A stretch of DNA of 64,000 nt from Nonomuraea ceibae (GTDB taxonomy: Bacteria > Actinomycetota > Actinomycetes > Streptosporangiales > Streptosporangiaceae), in assembly GCF_019396325.1 (NCBI RefSeq), contig NZ_JAHKRO010000008.1:1-64000 (forward strand), in the 5' to 3' direction. Under the pieces are notes generated by a model. That model was not told the origin of the DNA. It did not search any database and worked only from the letters and a program-made list of their open reading frames with translations. Position numbers and translations under genes: made by a program. How positions within the stretch are numbered: the stretch's first letter is position 1; the number at the start of each line of letters is the position of its first letter. Shown here one piece after another: positions 16,331 to 25,107 of this stretch.

Positions 16331-17008
16331 TCAGACGAGCTTGGCGAAGCGGGCGGCCACCTCGCGCCAGATCGGCGTGGAGACCGGCTCGTCGGCGACC
16401 GCGCGGGCGTAGACCTCGTCGGGGTCGAAGCCGTCCACCTCCCACTGGCGGATGCGCTCCGGCAGCACCTCGGGGTGGAACTGCACGCCCCACGCCTGCT
16501 CGCCCACGCGGAACGCCTGGTAGGGGCAGCGTTCGGTCTCGGCCAGCCACACCGCGCCGGGCGGCAGCGCGGTGATCGCGTCCTTGTGGTGCTCGATGGC
16601 GGGCACCACCGGCGGCAGGTCCTGGAAGAGGGCGTCGGCGGCGGCCTCGGACCTGATCGTGACCGGGACGCTGCCGTTCTCGGGCGCGCCCGCGTCGCCG
16701 GTGACCTCGCCGCCGGCCACCTCGGCGAGCATCTGGCCGCCCAGGCAGATGCCGAACAGCGGGACGCCGCGCTCGATCGCCTCGCCCACCAGCCGCCTGG
16801 CCGGGGCCAGCCACGGGGCCCGGTCGTCCTCGCTCGGCAGGTAGCCGCCGCCCAGCATGATCATGGCGTCGTGGGTGAGCCGGTCGGGCACGGGGGCGCC
16901 CTCGTGCGCGTGGACCACGTCCAGGCGCAGCCCCGCCTCCTCCAGCCAGCCGCCGAACCGGCCCGGGCCGCCGCTCCGGCTGTTCTGGATGATCAGGACG
17001 TCACGCAT
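16331..17008 (-). CDS. Class I glutamine amidotransferase-like protein
   Basis: A 225-residue protein with the triad of class I amidotransferases: the nucleophile Cys in GVPLFGICLGGQMLAEVAGG (near residue 88), and His and Glu in WGVQFHPEVLPE (near residue 173). The oxyanion strand is DAMIMLGGGYLPSEDD. It stands alone without a synthase domain, as in proteins acting on GMP-synthase-like or gamma-glutamyl substrates. Downstream of folD by 33 bp on the same strand, it may be the last gene of the folate operon. Acceptor unknown. Confidence 0.87.
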   Translation of the reverse strand: MRDVLIIQNSRSGGPGRFGGWLEEAGLRLDVVHAHEGAPVPDRLTHDAMIMLGGGYLPSEDDRAPWLAPARRLVGEAIERGVPLFGICLGGQMLAEVAGGEVTGDAGAPENGSVPVTIRSEAAADALFQDLPPVVPAIEHHKDAITALPPGAVWLAETERCPYQAFRVGEQAWGVQFHPEVLPERIRQWEVDGFDPDEVYARAVADEPVSTPIWREVAARFAKLV

Positions 17009-17041
17009 GGAAGAGCCTTTCGGGGAGGTACGGCTGGTGGT

Positions 17042-17875
17042 TCACGGCAGGTTCGCCGCGCGGGCGGTGTGGCGTAGCAGCAGGGCGGTGGTGACGGGGC
17101 CGACGCCGCCGGGGACCGGGGTGAGGGCCGAGGCCCGCTCCGCGACCGCGTCGAAGTCGACGTCGCCGGTCAGGCCGCCGTCGTCGGTGGGGTTGGTGCC
17201 GACGTCGATCACCACCGCGCCGGGGGCGACGTGGCCGGTGCCGATCAGCCCCGCCCGCCCCACGGCGGCCACCAGGACCTCGCCGGTCGCGGTCACGGAC
17301 GCCAGGTCGCGGGTGCGCGAGTGGCAGACGGTGACCGTGGCGTTCCGGTCGAGCAGCAGGTGCGCCAGCGGCTTGCCGACGACCGTCGAGCGCCCCACCA
17401 CCACGGCCCGCCGGCCCGCGAGCTCGACCCCGTAGTGGTCGAGCAGCGCCATCACGGCCGCCGCCGTCGCCGGCACGAACGCGGGCAGCCCGGCGGCCAG
17501 CCGGCCCAGCGACAGCGGGTTGGCCCCGTCGACGTCCTTGCGCGGGTCGATCGCGCCGGCCAGCTCCTGCGCGACGGCGCCCTCGGGCAGCGGCGTCTGC
17601 AGCATCACGCCGTGCACGCCCGCGTCGGCGCTGAGCCGGGCCAGCGTCTCGCGGATCTGCTCCGGCCGCGCCTCGGGTCCCAGGTCGACGACGTCGGCGG
17701 CGATGCCCACGCCCTCGGCGGCCTTGGCGATGGACCGCACGTACCACAGGCTCGCCTCGTCGCCGGTGGCGACGACCACGGCGAGCCTCGGCTGCGGCCC
17801 GGCGGCCACCTCGGCCGCCGTCTGCGCCCTGATGGCCGCCGCCAGCTCCTTGCCCGTCAGCTTGCGCGCGGTCAT
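17042..17875 (-). CDS. folD: Methylenetetrahydrofolate dehydrogenase / methenyltetrahydrofolate cyclohydrolase
   Basis: A 277-residue bifunctional C1-folate enzyme. Motifs are the Tyr-x-x-x-Lys catalytic site (LWYVRSIAKAAE), the family signature GVMLQTPLPEGAVAQE, PRKDVDGANPLSLGRLAAGLPAFVPAT and the NADP-binding RAVVVGRSTVVGKPLAHLLLDRNATVTVCHSRT, followed by PGGVGPVTTALLLRHT. The start ATG overlaps the stop of the upstream cyclodeaminase-family gene (ATGA), so both are coupled. Together they interconvert methylene-, methenyl- and formyl-tetrahydrofolate. Confidence 0.95.
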   Translation of the reverse strand: MTARKLTGKELAAAIRAQTAAEVAAGPQPRLAVVVATGDEASLWYVRSIAKAAEGVGIAADVVDLGPEARPEQIRETLARLSADAGVHGVMLQTPLPEGAVAQELAGAIDPRKDVDGANPLSLGRLAAGLPAFVPATAAAVMALLDHYGVELAGRRAVVVGRSTVVGKPLAHLLLDRNATVTVCHSRTRDLASVTATGEVLVAAVGRAGLIGTGHVAPGAVVIDVGTNPTDDGGLTGDVDFDAVAERASALTPVPGGVGPVTTALLLRHTARAANLP

Positions 17876-18477
17876 CGCGTGATCTCCTTCAGTACGGCGG
17901 CCGTCACGGCGTCGGCGCGGGCCACGGCCCCGGCCACGACGGTCAGCCGGTCGCGCAGCCGCTCGCGGGCGGCCGGGTCGGTGAGGCCGGCGACATTGAC
18001 CTCGACGTTGACGCGGGCCGTGGTGAGCGCGGCGCGGGCGGCCTCGGCGGCGGCGGCCACGTCGGTGACCAGGTTGCGGTTGCCGATCGGCAGCAGCAGC
18101 TCGCAGAGCTCCACCAGGCGCGCGGCGGTCTCGGCCACCCGGGCGGGCGGCTCGGCGGCTCCCACCAGCGCGGCGGCGATCGCGGCGGTGCGCGCCTCGC
18201 CCTTGGGCAGCCGGTAGGCGTCGGTGACGGCGGTGAACGCCGCCGCGTCGGCCTCGGCCAGGTCCAGCGAGCCGGCGCGCAGCGTGTCGGTCTCCGCGAT
18301 CACGGCCTCGACGGCCCTGGCGTGCTCGGCGTACTTCTCGCCGGTGGTGTAGCGGGCGACCATGCCGAGGAGCGCGGCGGCCTGCGCCGCGTGGAGCGCG
18401 GCGGTCGCGCCGCCGCCCGGCGCGGGGACCCGGCCGGCCAGGGTCGTCAGGAAGTCGTCGATCGTGGAGTCGCGCAT
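17872..18477 (-). CDS. Cyclodeaminase/cyclohydrolase family protein (FchA-like)
   Basis: A 201-residue helical protein of the formiminotransferase-cyclodeaminase family. It begins MRDSTIDDFLTTLAGRVPAPGGGATAALHAAQAAALLGMVARYT, the typical P-x-P-G-G-G-S/A-x-A start. It also has VTDAYRLPKGEARTAAI and the C-terminal NRNLVTDVAAAAEAARAALTTARVNVEVNV. It most likely acts as a methenyltetrahydrofolate cyclohydrolase alongside FolD. Redundancy with the FolD cyclohydrolase is common in actinobacteria. First gene of a probable three-gene operon. Confidence 0.87.
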   Translation of the reverse strand: MRDSTIDDFLTTLAGRVPAPGGGATAALHAAQAAALLGMVARYTTGEKYAEHARAVEAVIAETDTLRAGSLDLAEADAAAFTAVTDAYRLPKGEARTAAIAAALVGAAEPPARVAETAARLVELCELLLPIGNRNLVTDVAAAAEAARAALTTARVNVEVNVAGLTDPAARERLRDRLTVVAGAVARADAVTAAVLKEITR

Positions 18478-18505
18478 GGCGGCATTCTGCCAGGCGGCGC
18501 CGGGC

Positions 18506-19090
18506 TCATTCGCGGTGCATCGGCCGGGTGGTGTCCTCGGGACGGGACTCGGCGCCGTAGGACGGCTCCGGCGGATACGGCCGCGCCTGGAAGGGGTCCT
18601 GGTAAGGGGCCTGGTCGGCGGGACCCGGGTAGGCGGGAGGCGGGTAGCCCGGGTAGGCGGGCGCGGCGTCGGCCCTGGCCCGGCCCCGCCAGCGCGACGG
18701 GAACGCCGAGGCCACCAGCAGCATCACGCCGAGCATGAGCAGGATGCCCTGGAGCGCCAGGCCGGTGTAGCCGTTGCGCAGGAGGCCGGGCAGCAGCTGC
18801 TCGGGCCGGAACTCGATGCCGTACATCGTCAGGAACGGCACCACGCCCAGCAGCACGTACAGCAGCCCGCCCATGAGCGAGGCGACGGGGGAGATCCGTG
18901 ACCCGGCGAGGAACGCCAGCCCGGCCCCGGCGAGCACGACGAGCCCGAGCCCCGGGAACGACAGCTCGAAGCGTTGCGCCAGCGTGAGCGAGAGGTGTGA
19001 CACCCCGTACATCAGGGCCAGGGCTGCGAGCGGCGGCAGGAGCAGACCCGCGAGGAACCCCAGCCCATGACGAACACCATTTGACATCAT
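18506..19090 (-). CDS. Membrane protein with Pro/Tyr-rich cytoplasmic tail
   Basis: A 194-residue protein with four hydrophobic helices (FLAGLLLPPLAALALMYGV, FPGLGLVVLAGAGLAFLA, VASLMGGLLYVLLGVVPFL and LALQGILLMLGVMLLVASAF) and a C-terminal tail of about 55 residues rich in Pro, Tyr and Ala (PAYPGYPPPAYPGP). Such tails are common on actinobacterial envelope proteins of unknown role. No family recognised. The ATGATG start leaves a 2-base ambiguity of one codon. Confidence 0.78.
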   Translation of the reverse strand: MMSNGVRHGLGFLAGLLLPPLAALALMYGVSHLSLTLAQRFELSFPGLGLVVLAGAGLAFLAGSRISPVASLMGGLLYVLLGVVPFLTMYGIEFRPEQLLPGLLRNGYTGLALQGILLMLGVMLLVASAFPSRWRGRARADAAPAYPGYPPPAYPGPADQAPYQDPFQARPYPPEPSYGAESRPEDTTRPMHRE

Positions 19091-19119
19091 TCACCCCGTT
19101 GCTCCGCTTATGTCCCAAG

Positions 19120-20124
19120 CTACCGCGTGGACTCCCGCACGACGAGGTCCGGCTGGAACATGACCTGCTGGTGGGCGTGTGTGGCCGGGTTGTCGCACTC
19201 GTCCAGCAGCAGCTCGGTCGCCGCCCGGCCGAGCTGGTAGGTCGGCTGCCGGATCGAGCTCAGCGACACCGCGGACGCCGAGGCGAAGTCGATGTCGTCA
19301 TAGCCGATCAGCGACACGTCGGCGGGCACCCGCACCCCCGCCTGGAGCAGCCCGCGCAGCACGCCGAGCGCCAGCAGGTCGTTGGCGCAGAACAGCGCGT
19401 CGGGCAGCGCGTCCTCGGCGAGCAGCGTCAGGGCGGCCTGCTGGCCCGCCGCCGCCGTCATCGCCGGCATGGCCAGCTCCCGCAGCTCCGCCGGGTCGCG
19501 CCCGGCCGCCGCCAGCGCCCGCCCGGCCCCCCGCAGCCGGTCCTGGCACTGCCGGATCGAGGCGGGTCCCGACACGTACGCGATCCGGTCGGCCCCGCCC
19601 GCCAGCAGGTGCGTCACCGCCAGGGAGCCGCCGGCGACGTCGTTGACCGCGACCGCGCACTGGTCGGGCCGCTCGGCCGGGTGGTCGACCAGCACGACGG
19701 CGATGCCGCGCTCGCGCAGCATGGCGAGCCGGCGCGGGTCGGCGCCCGACGGCGTGATGAGCACCCCGCGCACCCGCTGCTCGGCGAAGACCAGCAGGTT
19801 GCGCTCCTCCTTGGCCGGGCTGCCGGAGGAGTTGCCCAGGATGACCGCGTAGCCGCGCTCGCTGGCCAGGTCCTCCACCCCGGCGGCCACGTCGGTGAAG
19901 AACGGGTTGCCGATGTCGATCACCGACAGGCCGACCGTGCGGCTGTGGCCGGCGCGCAGCGTGGAGGCCGAGCCGTGGCGGACGAAGCCGAGCTGCCTGA
20001 TCGCGGTCTCCACCCGGTCGCGCGTCGAGCCGGCCACCTTCTCGGGCCGGTTGAGCACGTTGGACACCGTGCCGGGGGACACCCCGGCCAGGGCCGCCAC
20101 GTCCTTAATGCTCACCGTGGTCAT
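19120..20124 (-). CDS. LacI-family regulator of the rhamnose locus
   Basis: A 334-residue repressor. Residues 1-60 form the LacI helix-turn-helix and hinge (SIKDVAALAGVSPGTVSNVLNRPEKVAGSTRDRVETAIRQLGFV). The rest is a periplasmic-binding-like sensor with LSVIDIGNPFFTDVAAGVEDLA, NDLLALGVLRGLLQAG and VSLIGYDDIDFASASAVSLSSIRQP. Its start lies inside the 3' end of rhaB, so they form one minus-strand unit. The divergent rhaM/rhaI/rhaD operon and two matching operator-like sites in the 21.48-21.58 kb gap make it the likely local rhamnose repressor. The inducer is probably L-rhamnose or an intermediate (inference). Confidence 0.9.
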   Translation of the reverse strand: MTTVSIKDVAALAGVSPGTVSNVLNRPEKVAGSTRDRVETAIRQLGFVRHGSASTLRAGHSRTVGLSVIDIGNPFFTDVAAGVEDLASERGYAVILGNSSGSPAKEERNLLVFAEQRVRGVLITPSGADPRRLAMLRERGIAVVLVDHPAERPDQCAVAVNDVAGGSLAVTHLLAGGADRIAYVSGPASIRQCQDRLRGAGRALAAAGRDPAELRELAMPAMTAAAGQQAALTLLAEDALPDALFCANDLLALGVLRGLLQAGVRVPADVSLIGYDDIDFASASAVSLSSIRQPTYQLGRAATELLLDECDNPATHAHQQVMFQPDLVVRESTR

Positions 20125-21472
20125 CTTCGCCCCCGTGTGGCTCGTAGGTGCGCACGCCCGCGCTGCGCCGGATCAGGTCCCGCATCTCGGCCAGGTCGCC
20201 GACCAGGCCGCGTGCCCGGGCCTGCATCAGCGCGTTGCCGAGCGCGGCCGCCTCGACGGGCCCGGCGACGACCGGCAGCCCGGTCGCCCGGGCCGTCAGC
20301 CGGCACAGCAGCTCGTTGAGCGAGCCGCCGCCGACCAGGTGGACGACCTCGACGGGCCGGCCGCTGAGCCGCACCGCGTCGTCGATCGCCCGCCGGTAGG
20401 CGAGGGCGAGGCTCCGCAGGATGCATCGTACGACCTGCGCCCGCCCCTCCGGAGCGCGCTGCCCGGTCCTCGCGCAGTGATCGGCGATGCGCGCGGGCAT
20501 GTCGCCGGGTGGCAGGAACGCCGGGTCGTCCGGGTCGACGACCGCCTCGGCGCGGACGCGCTCCGCCTCGGCCAGCAGCGGCTCCAGCGGCGGGTTCCCC
20601 CACACGCGCAGGCACTCCTGGAGGATCCACAGGCCCATGACGTTGCGCAGGTAGCGGGTGGTGCCGTCGACGCCCGCCTCGTTGGTGAAGTTCGCCAGCC
20701 GGCTCTCCTCGGTGAGCACCGGCGCGGGCAGCTCCACGCCGACCAGCGACCAGGTGCCGCACGAGATGTAGGCGAACCGGGAGGTCTCGGCGGGCACGGC
20801 CACCACGGCGGAGGCGGTGTCGTGCGAGGCGACCCTGACCACCCGGGTCTGGTAGCCGACCTCCTCGGCCACGTCGTCCAGCAGCGCGGCGCCGCCGCCG
20901 TCCGCGGCGATCGGCGGGAAGATCCGGCGCGGCAGGCCCAGCGTGTCGATCAGGTCCCACGCCCAGTCGCGCCGCCTCACGTCGTACAGGCCGGTCGTGG
21001 AGGCGTTCGTCCGCTCGGCCCCGATCGTTCCGGTCAGCCAGTAGCCGAGCAGGTCCGGGATCATCAGCATCGTCGCGGCCCCGTCGAGGCGCTCGCGCAG
21101 CAGCTGGTTGACCGTGTTGAACGGCAGGAACTGCAACCCCGTCACCTCGTACGGGTCCACCCGCGCGGTGACGCCGGCGGTGCGCGCGTCGCGGTAGTGC
21201 ACCGGGTTGCCGATCAGGCGCCCGGCGCCGTCGAGCAGCCCGTAGTCGACGGCCCAGGAGTCGATGCCGACGGACTCGGCCGGTCCCGCCGCCCGCAGCC
21301 CGTCGAGCACGCCCCGGTAGAGGCCGAGGATGTCCCAGTGCAGGGTCCCGGACACCCGTACGGGCCGGTTGGGGAAGCGGTGCACCTCCGTCAGCGTCAT
21401 CCGCCCGGCCGACACGTCGGCCCGCATCACCCGTCCGCTGGACGCACCCAGATCAACAGCCGTGAATCGCAC
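20105..21472 (-). CDS. rhaB: Rhamnulokinase
   Basis: A 455-residue FGGY-family kinase that phosphorylates L-rhamnulose. The N-terminus VRFTAVDLGASSGRVMRADV carries the phosphate-1 loop, and IDSWAVDYGLLD is the catalytic-Asp segment typical of RhaB. NASTTGLYDVRRRDWAWDL and VASHDTASAVVAVP follow, with the ATP-binding VEVVHLVGGGSLNELLC near the C-terminus. GTG at 21472 is preferred because the upstream TTG at 21493 falls inside an operator-like palindrome. Its 3' end overlaps the LacI gene by 20 bp. Confidence 0.93.
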   Translation of the reverse strand: MRFTAVDLGASSGRVMRADVSAGRMTLTEVHRFPNRPVRVSGTLHWDILGLYRGVLDGLRAAGPAESVGIDSWAVDYGLLDGAGRLIGNPVHYRDARTAGVTARVDPYEVTGLQFLPFNTVNQLLRERLDGAATMLMIPDLLGYWLTGTIGAERTNASTTGLYDVRRRDWAWDLIDTLGLPRRIFPPIAADGGGAALLDDVAEEVGYQTRVVRVASHDTASAVVAVPAETSRFAYISCGTWSLVGVELPAPVLTEESRLANFTNEAGVDGTTRYLRNVMGLWILQECLRVWGNPPLEPLLAEAERVRAEAVVDPDDPAFLPPGDMPARIADHCARTGQRAPEGRAQVVRCILRSLALAYRRAIDDAVRLSGRPVEVVHLVGGGSLNELLCRLTARATGLPVVAGPVEAAALGNALMQARARGLVGDLAEMRDLIRRSAGVRTYEPHGGEDDHGEH

Positions 21473-21476
21473 AGCC

Positions 21477-21496
21477 TGATTAAAACGTAACAATCA
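21477..21496. promoter_or_regulatory. LacI-type operator, rhaB side
   Basis: Arms TGATT (21477-21481) and AATCA (21492-21496) are perfectly complementary around an AAAACGTAAC centre. A central CG flanked by A/T is typical of LacI-family operators. It starts 5 bp upstream of the rhaB GTG. It shares the word TTAAAACGT with the second site 88 bp away. Predicted only. Confidence 0.55.
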
Positions 21497-21565
21497 CATC
21501 TGCGCCAGAGTGCTCCTGGAGGCATTGACGGCGGAAGGAACAGCACCTAGATTCCGGAGGCGGCT

Positions 21566-21583
21566 GGTTAAAACGTTCCTAAC
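21566..21583. promoter_or_regulatory. LacI-type operator, rhaM side
   Basis: GGTTAAAACGTTCCTAAC centred on AACGTT, sharing TTAAAACGT with the site at 21477-21496. It lies 14 bp upstream of the rhaM start, just before the AAGGAG ribosome-binding site, where a repressor would block transcription. The dyad is imperfect outside the centre. Confidence 0.5.
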
Positions 21584-21597
21584 GAAGGAGATCGCGC

Positions 21598-21909
21598 GTG
21601 GAGCGGGTGTGCTTCCTGCTGAACGTACGGCCCGACCGCCTCGACGAGTACCGGGAACGGCACCGGCAGGTGTGGCCCGGCATGCTCGACGCGCTGCGGG
21701 AGGCCGGATGGCGCAACTACTCGCTCTTCCTGCGCGACGACGGGCTGCTCGTCGGCTACCTGGAGACCGACGACTTCGCCGCCGCCCGGCACGCGATGGC
21801 CGCCACCGAGGTGAACGCCCGCTGGCAGCGCGACATGGCGCCGTTCTTCGAGGAAGGTCGGCCCGACGAGAGCATGGTCAGGCTCGGCGAAGTCTTCCAT
21901 CTGGACTGA
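21598..21909 (+). CDS. rhaM: L-rhamnose mutarotase
   Basis: A 103-residue enzyme interconverting alpha and beta L-rhamnose. The family pattern is complete: RVCFLLNVRPDRLDEYRERHRQVWPGMLDALREAGWRNYSLFLRDDGLLVGYLET, with the catalytic His in the RHRQVWP helix, and W-Q-R-D-M-A-P-F-F near residue 76. GTG start at 21598 after AAGGAGATCGCGC. First gene of the plus-strand rhamnose operon, directly behind the second LacI-like site. Confidence 0.94.
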   Translation: MERVCFLLNVRPDRLDEYRERHRQVWPGMLDALREAGWRNYSLFLRDDGLLVGYLETDDFAAARHAMAATEVNARWQRDMAPFFEEGRPDESMVRLGEVFHLD

Positions 21910-21922
21910 TTCGGGGAAGTGG

Positions 21923-23068
21923 ATGATCAAGGAAGCGCTGCGGAAGCAGCGGATAGAGACCCCCTCGTGGGCCTACGGCAACTCCGGGACCCGGTTCAAG
22001 GTCTTCGCGCAACCGGGAGTCCCTCGCGACCCGTACGAGAAGATCGCCGACGCCGCGCAGGTGCACCGGTTCACCGGCGTGGCGCCCACCGTCGCCCTGC
22101 ACATCCCCTGGGACAGGGTGGACTCCTACGCCGACCTGGCCCGGCACGCCGCCGAGCTGGGCGTCGGGATCGGCGCGATCAACTCCAACGTGTTCCAGGA
22201 CGACGACTACAAGCTGGGCAGCGTCACCCACCCCGACCCGGCGGTGCGCGCCAAGGCGCTGGCGCACCTGCTGGAGTGCGTGGACATCATGGACGAGACC
22301 GGGTCCGACACGCTGAAACTGTGGTTCTCCGACGGCACCAACTACCCCGGCCAGGACGACATCCGCGCCCGGCAGGACCGGCTGGCCGAGGCCCTGTCGA
22401 GCGTGTACGAGCGGCTCGGCGACGGGCAGCGCTTCCTGCTGGAGTACAAGCTGTTCGAGCCCGCCTTCTACGTGACCGACGTGCCCGACTGGGGCACCGC
22501 CTACGCCCACTGCGTGCGGCTCGGGCCCAAGGCCCAGGTCGTCGTCGACACCGGGCACCACGCGCCGGGCACGAACATCGAGTTCATCGTGGCGTTCCTG
22601 CTGCGCGAGGGGAAGCTCGGCGGGTTCGACTTCAACTCGCGCTTCTACGCCGACGACGACCTCATGGTGGGGGCGGCCGACCCGTTCCAGCTGTTCCGCA
22701 TCATGTTCGAGGTGATCGGCGGCGGCGGTTACACCGAGCGGACCGCGTTCATGCTCGACCAGTGCCACAACATCGAGCCGAAGATCCCCGGGCAGATCCG
22801 GTCCGTCATGAACGTCCAGGAGGCCACCGCCAAGGCGCTGCTCGTCGACCGCGACGCGCTCGCCGCCGCGCAGCGCGCCGGTGACGTGCTCGGCGCGAAC
22901 GCGGTGCTCATGGACGCGTACAACACCGACGTGCGGCCGCTGCTGGCCGAGCTGCGTGAGGAGATGGGGCTGGCGCCCGACCCGATGGCCGCCTACGCCA
23001 AGTCCGGATATTTCGCGAAAATCGCCGCCGATCGGGTGGGCGGCAACCAGGCAGGATGGGGAGCCTGA
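21923..23068 (+). CDS. rhaI: L-rhamnose isomerase (actinobacterial/Pseudomonas-type)
   Basis: A 381-residue TIM-barrel isomerase converting L-rhamnose to L-rhamnulose. It is of the RhaI type rather than E. coli RhaA: PSWAYGNSGTRFKVFAQPGVPRDPYEKIADAA at the start, then the metal-site segments LKLWFSDGTNYPGQDDIRAR, LLEYKLFEPAFYVTDVPDWG, VVVDTGHHAPGTNIEFIV and GFDFNSRFYADDDLM. It lies 13 bp after rhaM, and its TGA overlaps the next ATG (TGATG). Confidence 0.93.
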   Translation: MIKEALRKQRIETPSWAYGNSGTRFKVFAQPGVPRDPYEKIADAAQVHRFTGVAPTVALHIPWDRVDSYADLARHAAELGVGIGAINSNVFQDDDYKLGSVTHPDPAVRAKALAHLLECVDIMDETGSDTLKLWFSDGTNYPGQDDIRARQDRLAEALSSVYERLGDGQRFLLEYKLFEPAFYVTDVPDWGTAYAHCVRLGPKAQVVVDTGHHAPGTNIEFIVAFLLREGKLGGFDFNSRFYADDDLMVGAADPFQLFRIMFEVIGGGGYTERTAFMLDQCHNIEPKIPGQIRSVMNVQEATAKALLVDRDALAAAQRAGDVLGANAVLMDAYNTDVRPLLAELREEMGLAPDPMAAYAKSGYFAKIAADRVGGNQAGWGA

Positions 23069-25107
23069 TGACCGTCGTCGACGAACTGCTCGCCCGGGCG
23101 CACACGCTCGGCTCCGACCCGCGCAACACCAACTACGCCGGCGGCAACGCCTCCGCCAAGGGCACCGGCACCGACCCCGTCACCGGCGGCGACGTCGAGC
23201 TCATGTGGGTCAAGGGCTCCGGCGGCGACCTCGGCACGCTGACCGCCGCCGGCCTGGCCGTGCTCCGCCTCGACCGCGTCCGCGCCCTCACCGCCGTCTA
23301 CCCGGGCGTCGAACGCGAGGACGAGATGGTCGCCGCGTTCGACTACTGCCTGCACGGCAAGGGCGGCGCCGCCCCGTCCATCGACACCGCCATGCACGCC
23401 CTCGTCGACGCCGCCCACGTCGACCACCTGCACCCCGACTCCGGCATCGCCATCGCCACCGCCGCCGACGGGCCCGCGCTGACCGAGCGGATCTTCGGCG
23501 ACCGCGTGGTGTGGGTGCCCTGGCGGCGGCCCGGCTTCCAGCTCGGCCTCGACATCGCCGCCGTCAAGGAGGCGAACCCCGCCGCCATCGGCTGCGTCCT
23601 CGGCGGCCACGGCATCACCGCCTGGGGCGCCACCAGCGACGAATGCCAGGCCAACGCCCTCGACATCATCCGCACCGCCGAGCGCTACATCGCCGAGCAC
23701 GGCCGCCCCGACCCGTTCGGCCCCGTCGTCCACCAGCCGCTGCCCGAGGACGCCCGCCGCCGCCGCGCCGCCGAGCTGTTCCCCGTGATCCGCGGCCTGG
23801 CCGGCACCGACACCCGGCAGGTCGGCCACTACACCGACAGCCCCGAGGTGCTCGACTTCCTGTCCCGCGCCGAACACCCCCGCCTGGCCGCCCTCGGCAC
23901 CTCCTGCCCCGACCACTTCCTGCGCACCAAGGTCGCGCCGCTCGTCCTCGACCTGCCGCCCGACGCGCCCCTGCCCGACGCCCTGGCCAGGCTGCGCGAA
24001 CTGCACGCCGCCTACCGCGAGGAGTACGCCGCCTACTACGCCCGCCACGCCACACCCGGCTCGCCGCCCATGCGCGGGGCCGACCCGGCCATCGTGCTCG
24101 TCCCCGGCGTCGGCATGTTCAGCTTCGGCAAGGACAAGCAGACCGCCCGCGTCGCCGGCGAGTTCTACGTCAACGCCGTCAACGTGATGCGTGGCGCCGA
24201 GGCCCTGTCGTCGTACCGGCCCATCGACGAGGCCGAGAAGTTCCGCATCGAGTACTGGGAGCTCGAAGAGGCCAAACTCCGCCGCCTGCCCGCGCCCAAG
24301 CCGCTCGCCGGGCGCGTCGCGTTCGTCACCGGCGGCGGCTCCGGCATCGGCGCCGCCACCGCCCGCCGCCTCGCCGCCGAAGGCGCCTGCGTCGTCGTCG
24401 CCGACCGCGACCACGCCGCCGCCGAGAAGGTCGCCGCCGAACTCGGCGCCCGCGCCCACCGGCCCGCCGACGCCGCCATCGCCGTCGCCGTCGACGTCAC
24501 CTCCGAGGACCAGGTCACCGACGCCGTACGGCAGGCCGTCCTCGCCTTCGGCGGCATCGATCTCGTCGTCAACAACGCCGGCCTGTCCCTGTCGCGCTCC
24601 CTCCTGGAGACCACCCTCGACGACTGGGACCTGCAGCACGACGTGATGGCGCGCGGCTCGTTCCTCGTCTCCCGCGAGAGCGCCCGCGTCCTCATCGACC
24701 AGGGCACGGGCGGCGACATCGTCTACATCTCCTCCAAGAACTCCGTCTTCGCCGGGCCCAACAACGTCGCCTACGGCGCCGCCAAGGCCGACCAGGCCCA
24801 CCAGGTACGGCTCCTCGCCGCCGAACTGGGCGGCCACGGCATCCGCGTCAACGGCGTCAACCCCGACGGCGTCGTCCGCGGCTCCGGCATCTTCGCCTCC
24901 GGCTGGGGCGCCAACCGGGCCGCCGTCTACGGGGTCGAGGAGGAGAAGCTCGGCGAGTTCTACGCCCAGCGCACGCTGCTCAAGCAGGAAGTCCTGCCGG
25001 AGCACGTCGCCGCCGCCGTCCTCGCCCTCACCTCCGGCGACCTCAGCGTCACCACGGGCCTCCACATCCCGGTCGACGCCGGCGTCCCCGCCGCCTTTCT
25101 CCGCTGA
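23068..25107 (+). CDS. rhaD: Bifunctional rhamnulose-1-phosphate aldolase / short-chain dehydrogenase
   Basis: A 679-residue fusion. Residues 1-400 are a class II aldolase/adducin domain (RNTNYAGGNASAKGT, then the HLHPDSGIAI zinc-site histidines and VLGGHGITAWG), which splits rhamnulose-1-phosphate into DHAP and L-lactaldehyde. Residues 415-679 are a classical SDR with VAFVTGGGSGIGAATARRLAAEGA, NNAGLSLSRS, a Ser-Tyr-Lys site (ISSKNSVFAGPNNVAYGAAKADQ) and PGDLSVTTGL-like end. It oxidises L-lactaldehyde. The ATG at 23068 overlaps the rhaI stop; an ATG 12 bases upstream is less well placed. Confidence 0.93.
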   Translation: MTVVDELLARAHTLGSDPRNTNYAGGNASAKGTGTDPVTGGDVELMWVKGSGGDLGTLTAAGLAVLRLDRVRALTAVYPGVEREDEMVAAFDYCLHGKGGAAPSIDTAMHALVDAAHVDHLHPDSGIAIATAADGPALTERIFGDRVVWVPWRRPGFQLGLDIAAVKEANPAAIGCVLGGHGITAWGATSDECQANALDIIRTAERYIAEHGRPDPFGPVVHQPLPEDARRRRAAELFPVIRGLAGTDTRQVGHYTDSPEVLDFLSRAEHPRLAALGTSCPDHFLRTKVAPLVLDLPPDAPLPDALARLRELHAAYREEYAAYYARHATPGSPPMRGADPAIVLVPGVGMFSFGKDKQTARVAGEFYVNAVNVMRGAEALSSYRPIDEAEKFRIEYWELEEAKLRRLPAPKPLAGRVAFVTGGGSGIGAATARRLAAEGACVVVADRDHAAAEKVAAELGARAHRPADAAIAVAVDVTSEDQVTDAVRQAVLAFGGIDLVVNNAGLSLSRSLLETTLDDWDLQHDVMARGSFLVSRESARVLIDQGTGGDIVYISSKNSVFAGPNNVAYGAAKADQAHQVRLLAAELGGHGIRVNGVNPDGVVRGSGIFASGWGANRAAVYGVEEEKLGEFYAQRTLLKQEVLPEHVAAAVLALTSGDLSVTTGLHIPVDAGVPAAFLR

